DNA of 64,000 nucleotides from Porticoccaceae bacterium (lineage in GTDB: Bacteria; Pseudomonadota; Gammaproteobacteria; Pseudomonadales; Porticoccaceae): positions 47,292 to 111,291 of the forward strand of contig JAQWYJ010000028.1 in NCBI GenBank assembly GCA_029254005.1, in the 5' to 3' direction. A program made the translations under genes and the position numbers. Positions 39,578 to 49,553 of this stretch are shown in pieces (the stretch's first letter is position 1; every line of letters starts with the position of its first letter). The notes below the pieces were generated by a model that worked only from the letters and a program-made list of their open reading frames with translations, was not told where the DNA came from and made no database searches.

Positions 39578-39961
39578 ATGGCTTACAGTGAAAAAGTTAT
39601 AGATCATTATGAAAACCCTAGAAACGTTGGCCAACTTGATGAGAGTTCGAAAAATGTCGGTACCGGCATGGTAGGAGCTCCCGCTTGTGGAGACGTTATG
39701 CGTCTCCAAATCAGAGTCAATGATGAGGGTGTCATCGAAGATGCGAAATTTAAGACCTACGGATGCGGGTCAGCCATAGCATCGAGTTCTTTGTTAACAG
39801 AATGGGTGAAAGGTAAACATCTAGATGATGCAGAGCAAATTAAAAATACTCAGATTGCCGAAGAACTGGCGCTACCTCCAGTGAAGATTCATTGCTCTGT
39901 TTTAGCTGAGGATGCGATCAAGTCAGCAGTTCGTGATGTCAGAGAAAAACAAGGGAGTTAA
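39578..39961 (+). CDS. iscU: Iron-sulfur cluster scaffold IscU
   Basis: The 127-residue scaffold on which the nascent 2Fe-2S cluster is built. C37 and D39 in PACGDV, C63 in YGCGSAIA and C106 in KIHCSVLA are the cluster ligands. LPPVK at 99-103 is the motif recognised by the HscA chaperone, whose gene is two genes downstream. All ligands and the chaperone motif are intact. A strong ACAGGAG ribosome binding site precedes it. Confidence 0.98.
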   Translation: MAYSEKVIDHYENPRNVGQLDESSKNVGTGMVGAPACGDVMRLQIRVNDEGVIEDAKFKTYGCGSAIASSSLLTEWVKGKHLDDAEQIKNTQIAEELALPPVKIHCSVLAEDAIKSAVRDVREKQGS

Positions 39962-39970
39962 TGCTCTTTT

Positions 39971-40294
39971 ATGGCAATAACTATGACTTCAGCTGCCCAG
40001 CAGCACGTTCGTAAACATCTTGAGCACAGATCGTCAGGTTTGGGTGTGCGTTTAGGTGTGCGAACAACTGGCTGCTCTGGGTTGTCTTATGTCTTAGAGT
40101 TTGTTGATGAGGCGACTTCAGGTGATCAGATTTTTGATTTTGAAGGCATCAAACTAATCATTGATGTGAAAAGCTTACTCTATCTTGATGGTACTCAGTT
40201 AGATTACGTCAAGGAAGGATTGAACGAGGGCTTTGAATTTAAAAACCCCAACGTCAAGGATGAGTGTGGTTGTGGAGAAAGCTTCCACGTGTGA
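39971..40294 (+). CDS. iscA: Iron-sulfur assembly protein IscA
   Basis: An A-type carrier of 107 residues. The three conserved cysteines are C35 in TTGCSGLSY and C99/C101 in DECGCGESF. IscA passes clusters from IscU to targets, mainly 4Fe-4S enzymes under aerobic conditions; IspG, RlmN and the Rnf subunits in this window are plausible clients. It follows iscU by nine bases. Confidence 0.97.
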   Translation: MAITMTSAAQQHVRKHLEHRSSGLGVRLGVRTTGCSGLSYVLEFVDEATSGDQIFDFEGIKLIIDVKSLLYLDGTQLDYVKEGLNEGFEFKNPNVKDECGCGESFHV

Positions 40295-40335
40295 TCTAGA
40301 GTTTCTAGGTTAAAACCATTCAGAGAGACAAACCA

Positions 40336-40866
40336 TTGAATACGTCTAATGATTGCTTTGAGATATTCTCTATTCCTATTGCTTGGGATGTCGACATTGA
40401 GGGCCTTCAGGTACGCTATCGCGCACTGCAAAAAGAGTTTCATCCTGATCGGTATGCTGACAAATCAGACGCTCAAAAAAGACTAGCTGTGCAAACTGCT
40501 GCAATTATTAACCAGGCATTTGGTACGTTAAAATCACCACTTTTGCGTGCTCAATATCTGCTTGAGAGGAGTGGTGTAAGTGCTGATCAAGAATCCTATA
40601 TTACCACTGACAGTGGATTTCTAATGCAGCAAATAGAGTTGAGGGAAGCCCTTGCGGGTGTCACTAGTGCAGATAAGCCATGGGCAGCATTAGAGCGTCT
40701 GCGATCAACGGTTGAGACGACCTATGAAAATCTACAGAGTGAGTTTCAGCAGTTTTATTCAGCTGAAAAATTTGACAGCGCGTTTAACACAGTGGCCAAA
40801 ATGCAATTTTTCAATAAGCTCCTCCAAGAGGTAGAACAGCTTGAATATGAGTTGGAGGATCTATAA
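40336..40866 (+). CDS. hscB: Co-chaperone HscB
   Basis: J-domain protein of 176 residues that brings IscU to HscA. The HPD motif is at 36-38 in EFHPDRYAD within the N-terminal J domain; the rest is the three-helix IscU-binding region ([15 protein letters not shown]). Start is TTG, supported by conservation of [10 protein letters not shown] right after it. It is followed by hscA after two bases. Confidence 0.96.
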   Translation: MNTSNDCFEIFSIPIAWDVDIEGLQVRYRALQKEFHPDRYADKSDAQKRLAVQTAAIINQAFGTLKSPLLRAQYLLERSGVSADQESYITTDSGFLMQQIELREALAGVTSADKPWAALERLRSTVETTYENLQSEFQQFYSAEKFDSAFNTVAKMQFFNKLLQEVEQLEYELEDL

Positions 40867-40868
40867 TT

Positions 40869-42737
40869 ATGGTGCTATTACAAATCTCCGAACCTGGGCA
40901 ATCCCCTCAACCCCATCAACGTAAAAATGCCGTGGGTATTGACCTTGGCACTACTAACTCTTTGGTTGCTGTTGTTCGAAGTGGAATGCCTGAAACTATA
41001 GCGGGCCAATCGGGCGATCATATACTGCCATCAGTGGTTCATTACGCTGCACAGGGCGTTGACGCGGTTGGTCAAGAGGCTGTTGGTTTTAATGTTAGTG
41101 ATCCTCTTAATACAATCTCATCAGTTAAGCGGTTAATGGGTCGTGGAATCAATGATGTTTTAATGCTAGGAGATCAATTTCCCTATACTTTTCAGCAGAT
41201 CGATGAGGGTATGCCTAAGATTGATACGGTCCACGGTTTGATAAGTCCCGTGCAGGTGTCAGCAGAAATTCTTAGAACATTGGTAAATTTGGCGGAACAA
41301 TCTCTGGACGTAATGCTTGATGGCGCTGTAATCACGGTGCCCGCTTATTTCGATGAGGCTCAACGACAGGCGACAAAAGATGCTGCAACCTTAGCTGGTG
41401 TCAAGGTGCTCAGATTACTCAATGAGCCTACAGCAGCCGCTATTGCTTATGGACTTGATGCAGAGCATGAGGGCATTGTCGCGATTTATGATCTGGGCGG
41501 TGGTACTTTCGATATTAGTATTTTACAGCTGACTCGCGGCGTATTTGAAGTGCTGGCTACCGGTGGTGACTCGGCGCTTGGTGGTGATGATTTAGATCAT
41601 GCTATCGCGCAATGGCTGCGTGTGCAGTCAGGTATGAATGAGTCTTTGAACCCTATGGAACAGCGCATTCTTTTGGAAGCCGCCAAAGCTGCCAAAGAGG
41701 AATTAACGGAAATCGATCAAGTTAACGTTGCAATTCTTGAGTGGGAAGGATCCTTAACGCGGTCTGTTATGAATGGACTGATTGATGATTTAGTCGCTAG
41801 GACTATTCGGTCTTGCCGCCGGACTATGCGTGATGCTGGTATTTCTGTCGATGAAATTCAGAATGTTGTGTTAGTAGGTGGATCTACCCGTAACCCTTTG
41901 GTGCGCGAGCAAGTGGCCAAGTTTTTTGGCCTGCAACCAATGTGTAGCTTGGACCCAGATAGTGTTGTTGCCTTGGGCGCTGCGATTCAGGCGGATATCT
42001 TGGTAGGCAATAAATCTGCTGGTGATATGTTGCTGTTGGATGTTATTCCGCTTTCATTAGGTATAGAAACCATGGGTGGTTTGACTGAAAAAATCATTCA
42101 TCGCAATGCCACTATTCCAGTTTCAAAAGCGCAGGATTTTACCACCTTTAAAGACGGTCAGACGGCTATGGTTATTCATGTGCTGCAGGGTGATCGAGAA
42201 TTGGTGGATGATTGTCGATCTTTAGCAAAATTTGAATTACGAGGCATACCCCCTATGGTGGCCGGTGCGGCAAAGATTCGTGTTACTTATCAGGTTGATG
42301 CTGACGGATTACTTAACGTTACGGCTCGGGAACTAACGAGTAATGTTGAATCCAGAATTGAGGTGAAACCATCCTACGGTTTGGGTGAGACTGAGATAAC
42401 TAAAATGCTGCAAGATTCTTTTAGTTACGCGCGGGATGATATGCAAGCTAGAGCACTGCGAGAGCAACAAGTAGAGGCCGATCGAATGGTTGAAGATTTA
42501 TCCACAGCCCTTGTAAAAGACGCTACTAGTCTTCTTTCAGAAGAAGAAAGTCAATGTCTTAATCTGGCCATTACTGAACTACAAAAATTGCGTTTGGAAA
42601 CAACTGAACACCGTGTTCTTGCTAGAAAAATTGAAGCGGTGGGAAAAATAAGTGAAACCTTTGCAGCCAGGCGTATGGATGCATCAATTAAAAGCGCTTT
42701 GGCAGGACAGAGTCTTGATGACATTGAGCGCGGTTAA
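40869..42737 (+). CDS. hscA: Fe-S assembly chaperone HscA
   Basis: Specialised Hsp70, 622 residues, that uses ATP to release clusters from IscU. Seen in order: [14 protein letters not shown] (phosphate 1), the [15 protein letters not shown] segment, [38 protein letters not shown] in the ATPase half, and [14 protein letters not shown] with a substrate-binding domain and helical lid. The nucleotide domain starts near residue 24 after a short extension, as in E. coli HscA. Confidence 0.97.
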   Translation: MVLLQISEPGQSPQPHQRKNAVGIDLGTTNSLVAVVRSGMPETIAGQSGDHILPSVVHYAAQGVDAVGQEAVGFNVSDPLNTISSVKRLMGRGINDVLMLGDQFPYTFQQIDEGMPKIDTVHGLISPVQVSAEILRTLVNLAEQSLDVMLDGAVITVPAYFDEAQRQATKDAATLAGVKVLRLLNEPTAAAIAYGLDAEHEGIVAIYDLGGGTFDISILQLTRGVFEVLATGGDSALGGDDLDHAIAQWLRVQSGMNESLNPMEQRILLEAAKAAKEELTEIDQVNVAILEWEGSLTRSVMNGLIDDLVARTIRSCRRTMRDAGISVDEIQNVVLVGGSTRNPLVREQVAKFFGLQPMCSLDPDSVVALGAAIQADILVGNKSAGDMLLLDVIPLSLGIETMGGLTEKIIHRNATIPVSKAQDFTTFKDGQTAMVIHVLQGDRELVDDCRSLAKFELRGIPPMVAGAAKIRVTYQVDADGLLNVTARELTSNVESRIEVKPSYGLGETEITKMLQDSFSYARDDMQARALREQQVEADRMVEDLSTALVKDATSLLSEEESQCLNLAITELQKLRLETTEHRVLARKIEAVGKISETFAARRMDASIKSALAGQSLDDIERG

Positions 42738-42766
42738 ACACCTACTTTTAGAGGACAAGATAAATA

Positions 42767-43105
42767 ATGGCTCGAATAGTTTTTCTTCCCCACAAAGAGA
42801 TTTGTCCAGAGGGTGCAGTAGTTGAGGCTGAAAGAGGAGAGTCCGTTTGCGATGCGGCTCTGCGAAATGGTCTGGAAATAGAGCATGCTTGTGAGATGTC
42901 CTGTGCTTGTACCACCTGTCATATTCATGTGCGTGAAGGCTTTGACTCACTTCCCGAAGCTGATGATCTGGAAGAAGATTATTTAGATAAAGCTTGGGGT
43001 GTTGATCCTGATTCTAGACTAAGCTGTCAAGTGATTGTGGAAGACAAAGATCTTGTAGTGGAAATTCCCATGTATACTATTAATATGGTCTCTGAAAGAC
43101 ATTGA
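42767..43105 (+). CDS. fdx: Isc-type 2Fe-2S ferredoxin
   Basis: A 112-residue adrenodoxin-type ferredoxin that supplies electrons for cluster assembly. The cluster cysteines are C42, C48, C51 (CEMSCACTTC) and C87 (RLSCQVI), in E. coli Fdx numbering. The conserved EADDLEEDYLDKAWG acidic helix interacts with IscS. A lipoprotein gene begins 10 bases after its stop, splitting it from iscX. Confidence 0.97.
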   Translation: MARIVFLPHKEICPEGAVVEAERGESVCDAALRNGLEIEHACEMSCACTTCHIHVREGFDSLPEADDLEEDYLDKAWGVDPDSRLSCQVIVEDKDLVVEIPMYTINMVSERH

Positions 43106-43115
43106 GGAAATTACT

Positions 43116-44093
43116 GTGAAGTACCAGCTGTCGGCTCTGTTGCGTATTACAAAGGTTGTGCTCGCCACAGCTTGTGCCCTCCTTATCAGTGCCTGTTTAA
43201 TTTCCATCGATACGGTCAATCACTACGTAGATGACGTTGTTACTGCCGAGCAATCAACCCTAGTTAGGCATACCGTTGTGTCCGAAGGGCACCCTATGGC
43301 GTTATGGGAAAAGCCTGTGGGAGAATCCAAAGGGGTTATTCTTTTCGTGCATGGAAGAACCTGGAGTGGATTACCAGATTTTGATCTTCAAGTTGAAGGT
43401 GAGGACATATCATTGATGGATGGTATGGTGGATCAGGGGTATGGTACCTATGCCGTAGATTTACGTGGTTACGGAGAAACGCCAAGAGACGCAAGCCAAT
43501 GGTTATCGCCCAAAAAGGCCGCAAATGACGTTGTTAATGTTGTTCGTTGGATTTCCCAGCGCCATGGCGAGATACCTGTACACATATTTGGCTGGTCCTA
43601 TGGTTCGGTCATTTCTTTATTGGCAAGTCAGATAGATGATAGCCATATGGCCAGCTTAACGCTGTTTGGTTTTTGGCTCGATTTGGATGCTGTGACTATT
43701 GAACCGTCGGAGTCTCCTACTTTAGAATGGCGAGTGAACACTGCCGAGGCAGCGGCGAGTGATTTTATCGTACCTGGTAGTATTAGTCAGTCGGCGATTG
43801 ATGGGTTTGTCACTCAAGCTTTGGCCGCAGACCCGGTCAGAGTAGATTGGCGGTATCAAGATGACTTTTTAACCATTGATCCTACTCAGATCAACACACC
43901 AGTATTGTTGCTGCAAGGGGAATTTGATCCTCTCACGCCAACTGCATCTCAGTCGAGACTATTTACTCGATTGAAAACAGCTGATAAGCGTTGGGTAGTT
44001 ATTTCTGGTGGTGATCATGCGGCATTCTTAGAGAGTCCGCGGTCCCGCTTTATCCGTGTGTTCAGTGATTTTATAGATCAATTTAATCTCTAA
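43116..44093 (+). CDS. Alpha/beta hydrolase lipoprotein inserted in the isc operon
   Basis: A 325-residue exported protein whose signal sequence ends in a lipobox (LLISAC, C27 lipidated). The hydrolase fold shows FVHGRTWSG (oxyanion region), the nucleophile elbow GWSYGS with S161, EFDPLTP with the acid, and GGDHAAFLE with the catalytic histidine. That is a complete Ser-Asp-His triad, so it is probably an active esterase or lipase-like enzyme. It is placed only 10 bases after fdx with GAGGAAA before its GTG, and iscX follows 42 bases after its stop, so it is very likely cotranscribed with isc genes. No link to iron-sulfur assembly is known to me. Confidence 0.8.
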   Translation: MKYQLSALLRITKVVLATACALLISACLISIDTVNHYVDDVVTAEQSTLVRHTVVSEGHPMALWEKPVGESKGVILFVHGRTWSGLPDFDLQVEGEDISLMDGMVDQGYGTYAVDLRGYGETPRDASQWLSPKKAANDVVNVVRWISQRHGEIPVHIFGWSYGSVISLLASQIDDSHMASLTLFGFWLDLDAVTIEPSESPTLEWRVNTAEAAASDFIVPGSISQSAIDGFVTQALAADPVRVDWRYQDDFLTIDPTQINTPVLLLQGEFDPLTPTASQSRLFTRLKTADKRWVVISGGDHAAFLESPRSRFIRVFSDFIDQFNL

Positions 44094-44135
44094 TCTTTTA
44101 TTACAAAGATAGAGGTTAAAAAGAGGGTGGTAGTT

Positions 44136-44333
44136 ATGCTTAAGTGGACTGATGTTTATGATATTGTCATAGAGTTAATGGAAAAACATCCTGATGTTGA
44201 TCCCCAATATGTGCACTTTGTGGACTTGCGGAACTGGGTAATGGCGTTAGATGATTTTTCTGATGATCCTGAGCGTTGTGGAGAAAAAATTCTGGAAGCT
44301 ATACAGATGACATGGATCGAAGAGCTAGACTAG
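44136..44333 (+). CDS. iscX: Fe-S assembly protein IscX
   Basis: A small acidic protein of 65 residues that binds IscS and iron and modulates the desulfurase. MLKWTDVYDIVIEL at the start and EKILEAIQMTWIEELD at the end are the family signature. I use the ATG at 44136, placed correctly after AGAGGG; the track start three codons earlier (GTG) lacks spacing. It normally follows fdx directly; here the lipoprotein hydrolase lies between. Confidence 0.95.
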   Translation: MLKWTDVYDIVIELMEKHPDVDPQYVHFVDLRNWVMALDDFSDDPERCGEKILEAIQMTWIEELD

Positions 44334-44385
44334 CTAAAGAGTCTGTAAGGCAAAAGGTTCAGCATGTTACCCGGGAGATCGATGG

Positions 44386-45855
44386 TTGAAACCCTTTAAA
44401 GTTGTGTTGATAATTACTCTGGTGTTGCTGACTGTGTTGGTTTCTCGTGCACTGTTGCATAATCCAAAGCTTCAGGTTGCCGCAGATCCAGTTGAAATCT
44501 CTCTTGATCAACAGATGTTGGTGTCCCATCTAGCCGAGTCAATACAGTTTCCGACCATATCTTATGAAACTGTTAAAAGCCGAAATTCTCAGGCTTTTGA
44601 TGGGTTCCAAATATGGGTTAGTCAGACTTATCAGCGCCTCCATCAACACTTAACGTTGACTAAATTTAATGATACGTTGCTGTACTTATGGCAGGGATCC
44701 GACACTACATTAAAGCCCATCCTTGTAACGGGTCACTATGATGTGGTTCCTGTCATTCCAGGTACTGAAAAACAATGGAAGCAACCTCCTTTTTCGGGAA
44801 ATATCGAGGGCGGGTATGTATGGGGTCGCGGTGCGCTGGATGACAAGAGTGGCGTTGTTGGTATATTGGAAGCGGTAAACTATCTTCTTGCACAAGGCTT
44901 CCAGCCAAAACGCAGTATTTACCTCAGTTTTGGTCATGATGAAGAAATCGGAGGCCATAATGGCGCAGCACTGGTGGCCGAACATCTTAAGCGCAATCAA
45001 ATACAGCTCGCTTGGTCTCTAGATGAAGGCTCTTTTCTTTTGGATGGATTTATTCCGGGGGTCAACAGATTAGTCGCCGCTGTCAATGTTGCTGAAAAGG
45101 GCTCAACCACACTTCAAATTGTTGGTAAAGCAGAGGGAGGTCATTCATCTATGCCGCCCAACCAGACCGCAGTGGGTGTTTTAGCTGGGGCAATCACCAA
45201 ATTGGAGAATAATCCATTGCATGGTGGGTTAGAAGGTTTGAGTTTGGCAATGTTTGACACTATTAGTCGAGACATGTCCTTTACCCTTAAAATATTATTT
45301 GCCAATCGTTGGTTATTTGGTGGCCTTATCGATCGGTTTTTATCTCAAGATCCATCGACAAATGCCATGCTGAGAACGACTACCGCACCTACAATGCTGT
45401 CGGCAAGTGTAAAACCCAATGTCCTGCCGATCGAGGCTGTAGCTACGGTTAATTTTAGAATTCATCCAAGAGACACTGTCGAGGACGTTTTTGCTCACGT
45501 TAAGAAGATCGTGCAGGATGATAAAGTTGAAGTACGGTCCATGAATTGGGCAGGCTTTGGTCTTGGTCAAGCGGCCTCCAGGGTGTCTAGCTGGGAATCT
45601 GATGGTTATGGCTTTATTGAAAGCTCTGTTCGAGGCGTTTTTGGTAATGTGGTTGTGGCACCGGGCTTAATGGTAGCTGCATCTGATTCTAGGCATTACG
45701 GTAAGGTTGCTGACGATGCCTATCGGTTTAATCCCTTTCCCGTATCAAAGGAGCAAATGACAGGATTCCATGGTACTAATGAGCGTATTAATGCTAAGAG
45801 TTTTATTATGGGGGTGAAGGTCTATATTCGCCTAATAGAGCAGGCCTCCAGTTAG
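44386..45855 (+). CDS. M20-family metallopeptidase (PM20D1/carboxypeptidase S-like)
   Basis: A 489-residue di-zinc peptidase with an N-terminal membrane or signal helix (VVLIITLVLLTVLVSRALL). The zinc site is visible: H and D in LVTGHYDVVP, the bridging D in GRGALDDKSG, the catalytic glutamates in GHDEEIGG, D in SLDEGSF, and the final histidine in TGFHGTNERI. The dimerisation lid is the AEGGHSSMPP part. Close in layout to PM20D1 and yeast carboxypeptidase S, which act on N-acyl amino acids or peptides. TTG start. A DUF3187 gene follows after 13 bases. Confidence 0.88.
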   Translation: MKPFKVVLIITLVLLTVLVSRALLHNPKLQVAADPVEISLDQQMLVSHLAESIQFPTISYETVKSRNSQAFDGFQIWVSQTYQRLHQHLTLTKFNDTLLYLWQGSDTTLKPILVTGHYDVVPVIPGTEKQWKQPPFSGNIEGGYVWGRGALDDKSGVVGILEAVNYLLAQGFQPKRSIYLSFGHDEEIGGHNGAALVAEHLKRNQIQLAWSLDEGSFLLDGFIPGVNRLVAAVNVAEKGSTTLQIVGKAEGGHSSMPPNQTAVGVLAGAITKLENNPLHGGLEGLSLAMFDTISRDMSFTLKILFANRWLFGGLIDRFLSQDPSTNAMLRTTTAPTMLSASVKPNVLPIEAVATVNFRIHPRDTVEDVFAHVKKIVQDDKVEVRSMNWAGFGLGQAASRVSSWESDGYGFIESSVRGVFGNVVVAPGLMVAASDSRHYGKVADDAYRFNPFPVSKEQMTGFHGTNERINAKSFIMGVKVYIRLIEQASS

Positions 45856-45868
45856 TGAACATTGTGTT

Positions 45869-46885
45869 GTGCTAAATACTTACTCTTTTACATTGCGTTT
45901 AGTCTTTCTCTTTAGTGCCGTCTTTGTCCAGGAATGCACTCATAGCTCTGATCAAAGAGTTCCAACGCCTCTTTATAAAGCGGATATGAATCCACTTACC
46001 TTAGGTTATGTTGTCTCAGATGCAGTTTCTTCGACTACCCTCAGTAGAAATAAAGTCCGATGGCAGGCAAGTTTTAATGTTGCCAATACCGTCCAGTTAG
46101 AAACTGATGAAAATAGTGAAGAGACGATTTTACTGGATGCTGAGAGCAAAAAAATACGTTTAGGTATTGAATATGGTTTGACTGATGAGTGGATGATCGG
46201 CCTTGACTTGCCCTACATAGAACATAGTCGTGGTAGTCTGGATAGCCCTGTGGATGAGTTTCATAAGATATTTGGTTTCCCAGAGGGCCCAAGAGGTTCA
46301 CGAGAAAAAGGCTTATTGGCGATTAACTACACTAAGCAGGGTCAGCCTTTGGTCCAGCGCACGTCCTCTTCTGCTGGTATTGGAGATATTGGAGTATCAC
46401 TGACTGGTCGTATTATTACGCCTTTTTTAGATCGAGTCACTGTGAGTGGAAAATTTAAATTCCCCACCGGTGACCATAAATTGTTGACTGGTTCTGGTAC
46501 ACATGATGTTGCTTTATGGGTGTCTGTGGTTGATTCCATTGGACAAGACTTTGCTCATTTTTTTACCATTGGCGGTGCACTGATAGAGCAGGATAAAGGT
46601 TTGCTTGAGGATATGCGTGTTGATCACTTTGGATTCTTATCCTATGGTATTGCTTGGCACTTCAATCCATCTATTGATTTAAAAGTTCAGTTAGATAGTC
46701 GTTCAGCTATTTATAATCAGACTGATCTTCTTCCATTAAAGTCTTCAACTGCCGTGAGTATTGGAGCTAGTTTCGCTCTGGGTGACCGTTATCAGCTTGA
46801 TTTGGCGGTAGTTGAGGATATTCATGTTGGTAGTGCTCCTGATGTCGTTTTTCAGCTAAATTTTTTGTCTAAAGCGATTCTTTGA
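45869..46885 (+). CDS. DUF3187 family protein, probable outer-membrane beta-barrel
   Basis: A 338-residue exported protein. The N-terminus (RLVFLFSAVFVQECTHSS) has a signal sequence, possibly a lipobox at C23. The body alternates short beta-strands (for example GIEYGLTDEWMIGLDLPYIEH, DVALWVSVVDS, FHFNPSIDLKVQLDSR) like outer-membrane barrels, and FKFPTGD is typical of DUF3187. Ends in FQLNFLSKAIL, not the usual terminal aromatic. Function unknown. It starts 13 bases after the M20 peptidase and is probably in the same unit. Confidence 0.72.
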   Translation: MLNTYSFTLRLVFLFSAVFVQECTHSSDQRVPTPLYKADMNPLTLGYVVSDAVSSTTLSRNKVRWQASFNVANTVQLETDENSEETILLDAESKKIRLGIEYGLTDEWMIGLDLPYIEHSRGSLDSPVDEFHKIFGFPEGPRGSREKGLLAINYTKQGQPLVQRTSSSAGIGDIGVSLTGRIITPFLDRVTVSGKFKFPTGDHKLLTGSGTHDVALWVSVVDSIGQDFAHFFTIGGALIEQDKGLLEDMRVDHFGFLSYGIAWHFNPSIDLKVQLDSRSAIYNQTDLLPLKSSTAVSIGASFALGDRYQLDLAVVEDIHVGSAPDVVFQLNFLSKAIL

Positions 46886-46938
46886 TTTATCAAGTTAGCG
46901 CCTAGAGAAAATTCTAACTATAGTTGCTGATAAACCGG

Positions 46939-46967
46939 TTGTGACTGTGACTATTGATAGGTAAACT
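46939..46967 (+). promoter_or_regulatory. Predicted sigma-70 promoter of ndk
   Basis: TTGTGA at 46939-46944 and TAAACT at 46962-46967 are separated by a 17-base spacer, about 50 bases before the ndk ATG. Each hexamer matches four to five of the six consensus bases. Confidence 0.45.
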
Positions 46968-47016
46968 TCGCGCACTTTTACCCTAAGATAAACTTTACTG
47001 AAATTGGAGATTTTAC

Positions 47017-47442
47017 ATGGCGTCTGAACGCACATTATCGATTATTAAACCTGATGCGGTTGCAAAAAATGTTGTTGGGCAAATTCTTAGTCGTTTCGAA
47101 TCAGCAGGTCTTACTATAATAGCCTGTAAAATGCAGCAGTTGAGCCGTGAACAAGCTGAGGGATTCTATGCTGAGCACAAAGAGCGTGGTTTTTTTGCTG
47201 ATCTTGTGGACTTTATGACTTCTGGGCCTGTCTCAGTACAAGTTCTTGAAGGCGAAGCGGCTATTAAAGCAAACCGTGATCTCATGGGAGCTACTAACCC
47301 TAAAGAAGCTATTGCTGGTACTATTAGAGCTGACTTTGCAGAATCAATTGATGCAAATGCTGTACACGGCTCCGATTCGGAGACCTCTGCGTCACGAGAA
47401 ATTGCATACTTTTTTACTAACGACGAGATTTGCTCGCGTTAG
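47017..47442 (+). CDS. ndk: Nucleoside diphosphate kinase
   Basis: Transfers the gamma phosphate between nucleoside triphosphates through a phosphohistidine. The 141-residue protein shows [12 protein letters not shown] at the start and [12 protein letters not shown] with the catalytic H117, plus the Kpn-loop region [24 protein letters not shown] before the ATG is the ribosome binding site. It is followed by rlmN after 22 bases, as in E. coli and Pseudomonas. Confidence 0.98.
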   Translation: MASERTLSIIKPDAVAKNVVGQILSRFESAGLTIIACKMQQLSREQAEGFYAEHKERGFFADLVDFMTSGPVSVQVLEGEAAIKANRDLMGATNPKEAIAGTIRADFAESIDANAVHGSDSETSASREIAYFFTNDEICSR

Positions 47443-47464
47443 ATAGCAACGTGGTAGAAGGGTT

Positions 47465-48631
47465 ATGTCCCAAGAATCTCTAGAAACAATAGCACACCAA
47501 CAAGCCCAGAAGGCAAAGATTAACCTTTTGGGCTTTTCTACGTCTCGTCTTTACGACTTTTTTGATGAGATTGGTGAGAAACGCTTTAGAGCTACCCAAA
47601 TTATTAAGTGGATTCATCAAGAAGGTCAGTGTGATTTCAGTAAGATGACCAATTTGTCTAAAGATTTGCGTTCAAAACTGGCAGATATTGCTGAAATTAA
47701 ACTTCCTGAGGTGGTCAGCTGCCAAGATTCTATCGATGGAACACGTAAATGGTTGATACGTGTTGACGGTGGCAGCTGCATAGAAATGGTGTATATCCCA
47801 GAGCGAGAGAGAGGTACCCTTTGCGTCTCTTCGCAGATAGGCTGCGCTCTTGATTGCAGTTTTTGCGCAACTGGAAAACAAGGCTTTAACCGCGATCTTA
47901 CTGCAGCTGAAATTATCGGTCAGCTCTGGATAGCTGCTGATTCCTTTGATCAATTTACGCCCAAAGCGAAACGTCGAGTTTCTAACGTAGTAATGATGGG
48001 TATGGGCGAGCCACTAATGAACTTTGATAATGTCGTTGATGCGATGAGTATAATGCTTGAAGACAATGCTTATGGTCTATCAAAACGACGGGTCACATTG
48101 AGTACATCTGGAGTGGTTCCGCAGCTTGACAAGCTTGCTGATGTCAGTGATGTGTCTTTGGCTATTTCTTTGCACGCCCCAAATGATGAATTACGAAATC
48201 AACTGGTTCCGATTAACCGAAAGTATCCACTTGCCCAGTTTATTGAAAGCGCACAAAATTATATTGAAAAAATGCCAGATAATCGTCGAAAAGTAACCGT
48301 AGAGTATACGTTGATGGACCAGATTAATGATCGTTCTATCCATGCTAGGGAACTGGCAGTGTTACTTAAGGACTTGCCCTGTAAAATAAATCTTATACCG
48401 TTTAATTCGTTTCCTGGATCCGACTACAAAACGGTCACGAAGACCGCACTTAATCGGTTTCGCGACATTCTCATGGCAGAGGGTTACACTGTAACCGTAA
48501 GAACTACTCGTGGGGATGATATAGCTGCAGCTTGTGGGCAGTTAGCAGGTGAGGTTAATGATCGAACAAAGCGCCAAGCACGCTATAAAAAACGTCTAGA
48601 CGAAATTCAGCCGATTAATATAGTAGGATAA
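47465..48631 (+). CDS. rlmN: Dual-specificity 23S rRNA/tRNA adenine-C2 methyltransferase RlmN
   Basis: Radical-SAM enzyme, 388 residues, that methylates A2503 of 23S rRNA and A37 of some tRNAs. The cluster cysteines are in [12 protein letters not shown] (C127, C131, C134). The methyl-carrying and resolving cysteines are in the late [10 protein letters not shown] and in TLCVSS near 120. [11 protein letters not shown] and [21 protein letters not shown] are family motifs. No Cfr resistance-type features are seen. Confidence 0.96.
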   Translation: MSQESLETIAHQQAQKAKINLLGFSTSRLYDFFDEIGEKRFRATQIIKWIHQEGQCDFSKMTNLSKDLRSKLADIAEIKLPEVVSCQDSIDGTRKWLIRVDGGSCIEMVYIPERERGTLCVSSQIGCALDCSFCATGKQGFNRDLTAAEIIGQLWIAADSFDQFTPKAKRRVSNVVMMGMGEPLMNFDNVVDAMSIMLEDNAYGLSKRRVTLSTSGVVPQLDKLADVSDVSLAISLHAPNDELRNQLVPINRKYPLAQFIESAQNYIEKMPDNRRKVTVEYTLMDQINDRSIHARELAVLLKDLPCKINLIPFNSFPGSDYKTVTKTALNRFRDILMAEGYTVTVRTTRGDDIAAACGQLAGEVNDRTKRQARYKKRLDEIQPINIVG

Positions 48632-48692
48632 CTACAGCTGATTACACGTTTTTGAGGGTGAAATTTTGTGGGGATAAAAAGGGCATCAGCTA

Positions 48693-49493
48693 ATGTATTT
48701 CAATATTATCAAAGCAATTAATAAAAAATGTTACTTGCTGCTCTTTTTGCTAGCCGCCATCTTGCTGTCAGGTTGCGCTAACAATGAGTCTCAAGCCTCT
48801 CCTCAGAGGTTGGATAATGTCACTGGTTTCAATCTGCATGTTAATTTAGCTAAGCAATATGTTGCCATCAATAACCGTGATCTAGCAAGGGTCCATCTTG
48901 ATAAAGCCGAAAGATTTATAGTTCAACAACATCAAAAATCACAACTTTACAATGCTTATGCCCTGTTATACCAGAGTGAATCTGAATTTAGATTGGCCGA
49001 GGAATATTATAGAAAGGGCATTAAAAGTAACCCAAATGATTCAACAGTACGATATAATTTTGGGTCGTTTTTATTTGGCCAAAAGCGGTATCAAAAATCT
49101 ATTGATGAGATGTTGATCGTCAGTTCAGATCTGAATTATTCGCGCAGGCCACAGGCGTTTTATTTTGTAGGAATGTCGCAGGAAAAACTGGGTAATTATG
49201 CAGCTGCAGTGCAAGCGTTTAAGAGAACTATTGTTTTATCGCCGCAGTTCTTACTCGGTTATTTGCAATTAAGTAAAATATATTTTCTGCAGAAGCAATA
49301 TCAGCCTGCTCAGGCGGCTATGGAGTATTATATGGCACAAAATACTGAACTAACGGCAGAAAATGTTTGGTTGTTAATTAAGATTAATTTTGCCCTAGGT
49401 GATATGGATTCTGTAAATGATAATGGCAGGTTGTTAACGCGATTGTTTCCAGAGTCATCACAAGTGCAAAAATTTACACAGTTGACCCAATGA
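48693..49493 (+). CDS. pilF: Type IV pilus biogenesis lipoprotein PilF (PilW)
   Basis: A 266-residue lipoprotein with lipobox LLSGC (C28 lipidated) and about six tetratricopeptide repeats, for example LYQSESEFRLAEEYYRKGI and KLGNYAAAVQAFKRTIVLSP. PilF pilots the PilQ secretin to the outer membrane. Its place after rlmN and before ispG is the ancestral gammaproteobacterial position, though rodZ, which normally lies between pilF and ispG, is absent. No pilus genes are in this window. Confidence 0.85.
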   Translation: MYFNIIKAINKKCYLLLFLLAAILLSGCANNESQASPQRLDNVTGFNLHVNLAKQYVAINNRDLARVHLDKAERFIVQQHQKSQLYNAYALLYQSESEFRLAEEYYRKGIKSNPNDSTVRYNFGSFLFGQKRYQKSIDEMLIVSSDLNYSRRPQAFYFVGMSQEKLGNYAAAVQAFKRTIVLSPQFLLGYLQLSKIYFLQKQYQPAQAAMEYYMAQNTELTAENVWLLIKINFALGDMDSVNDNGRLLTRLFPESSQVQKFTQLTQ

Positions 49494-49553
49494 CTATGTT
49501 TAGATTTATGTCCTATTAGGCAGTTTAATTTAGAATAAGAGAGTAATACGGTT

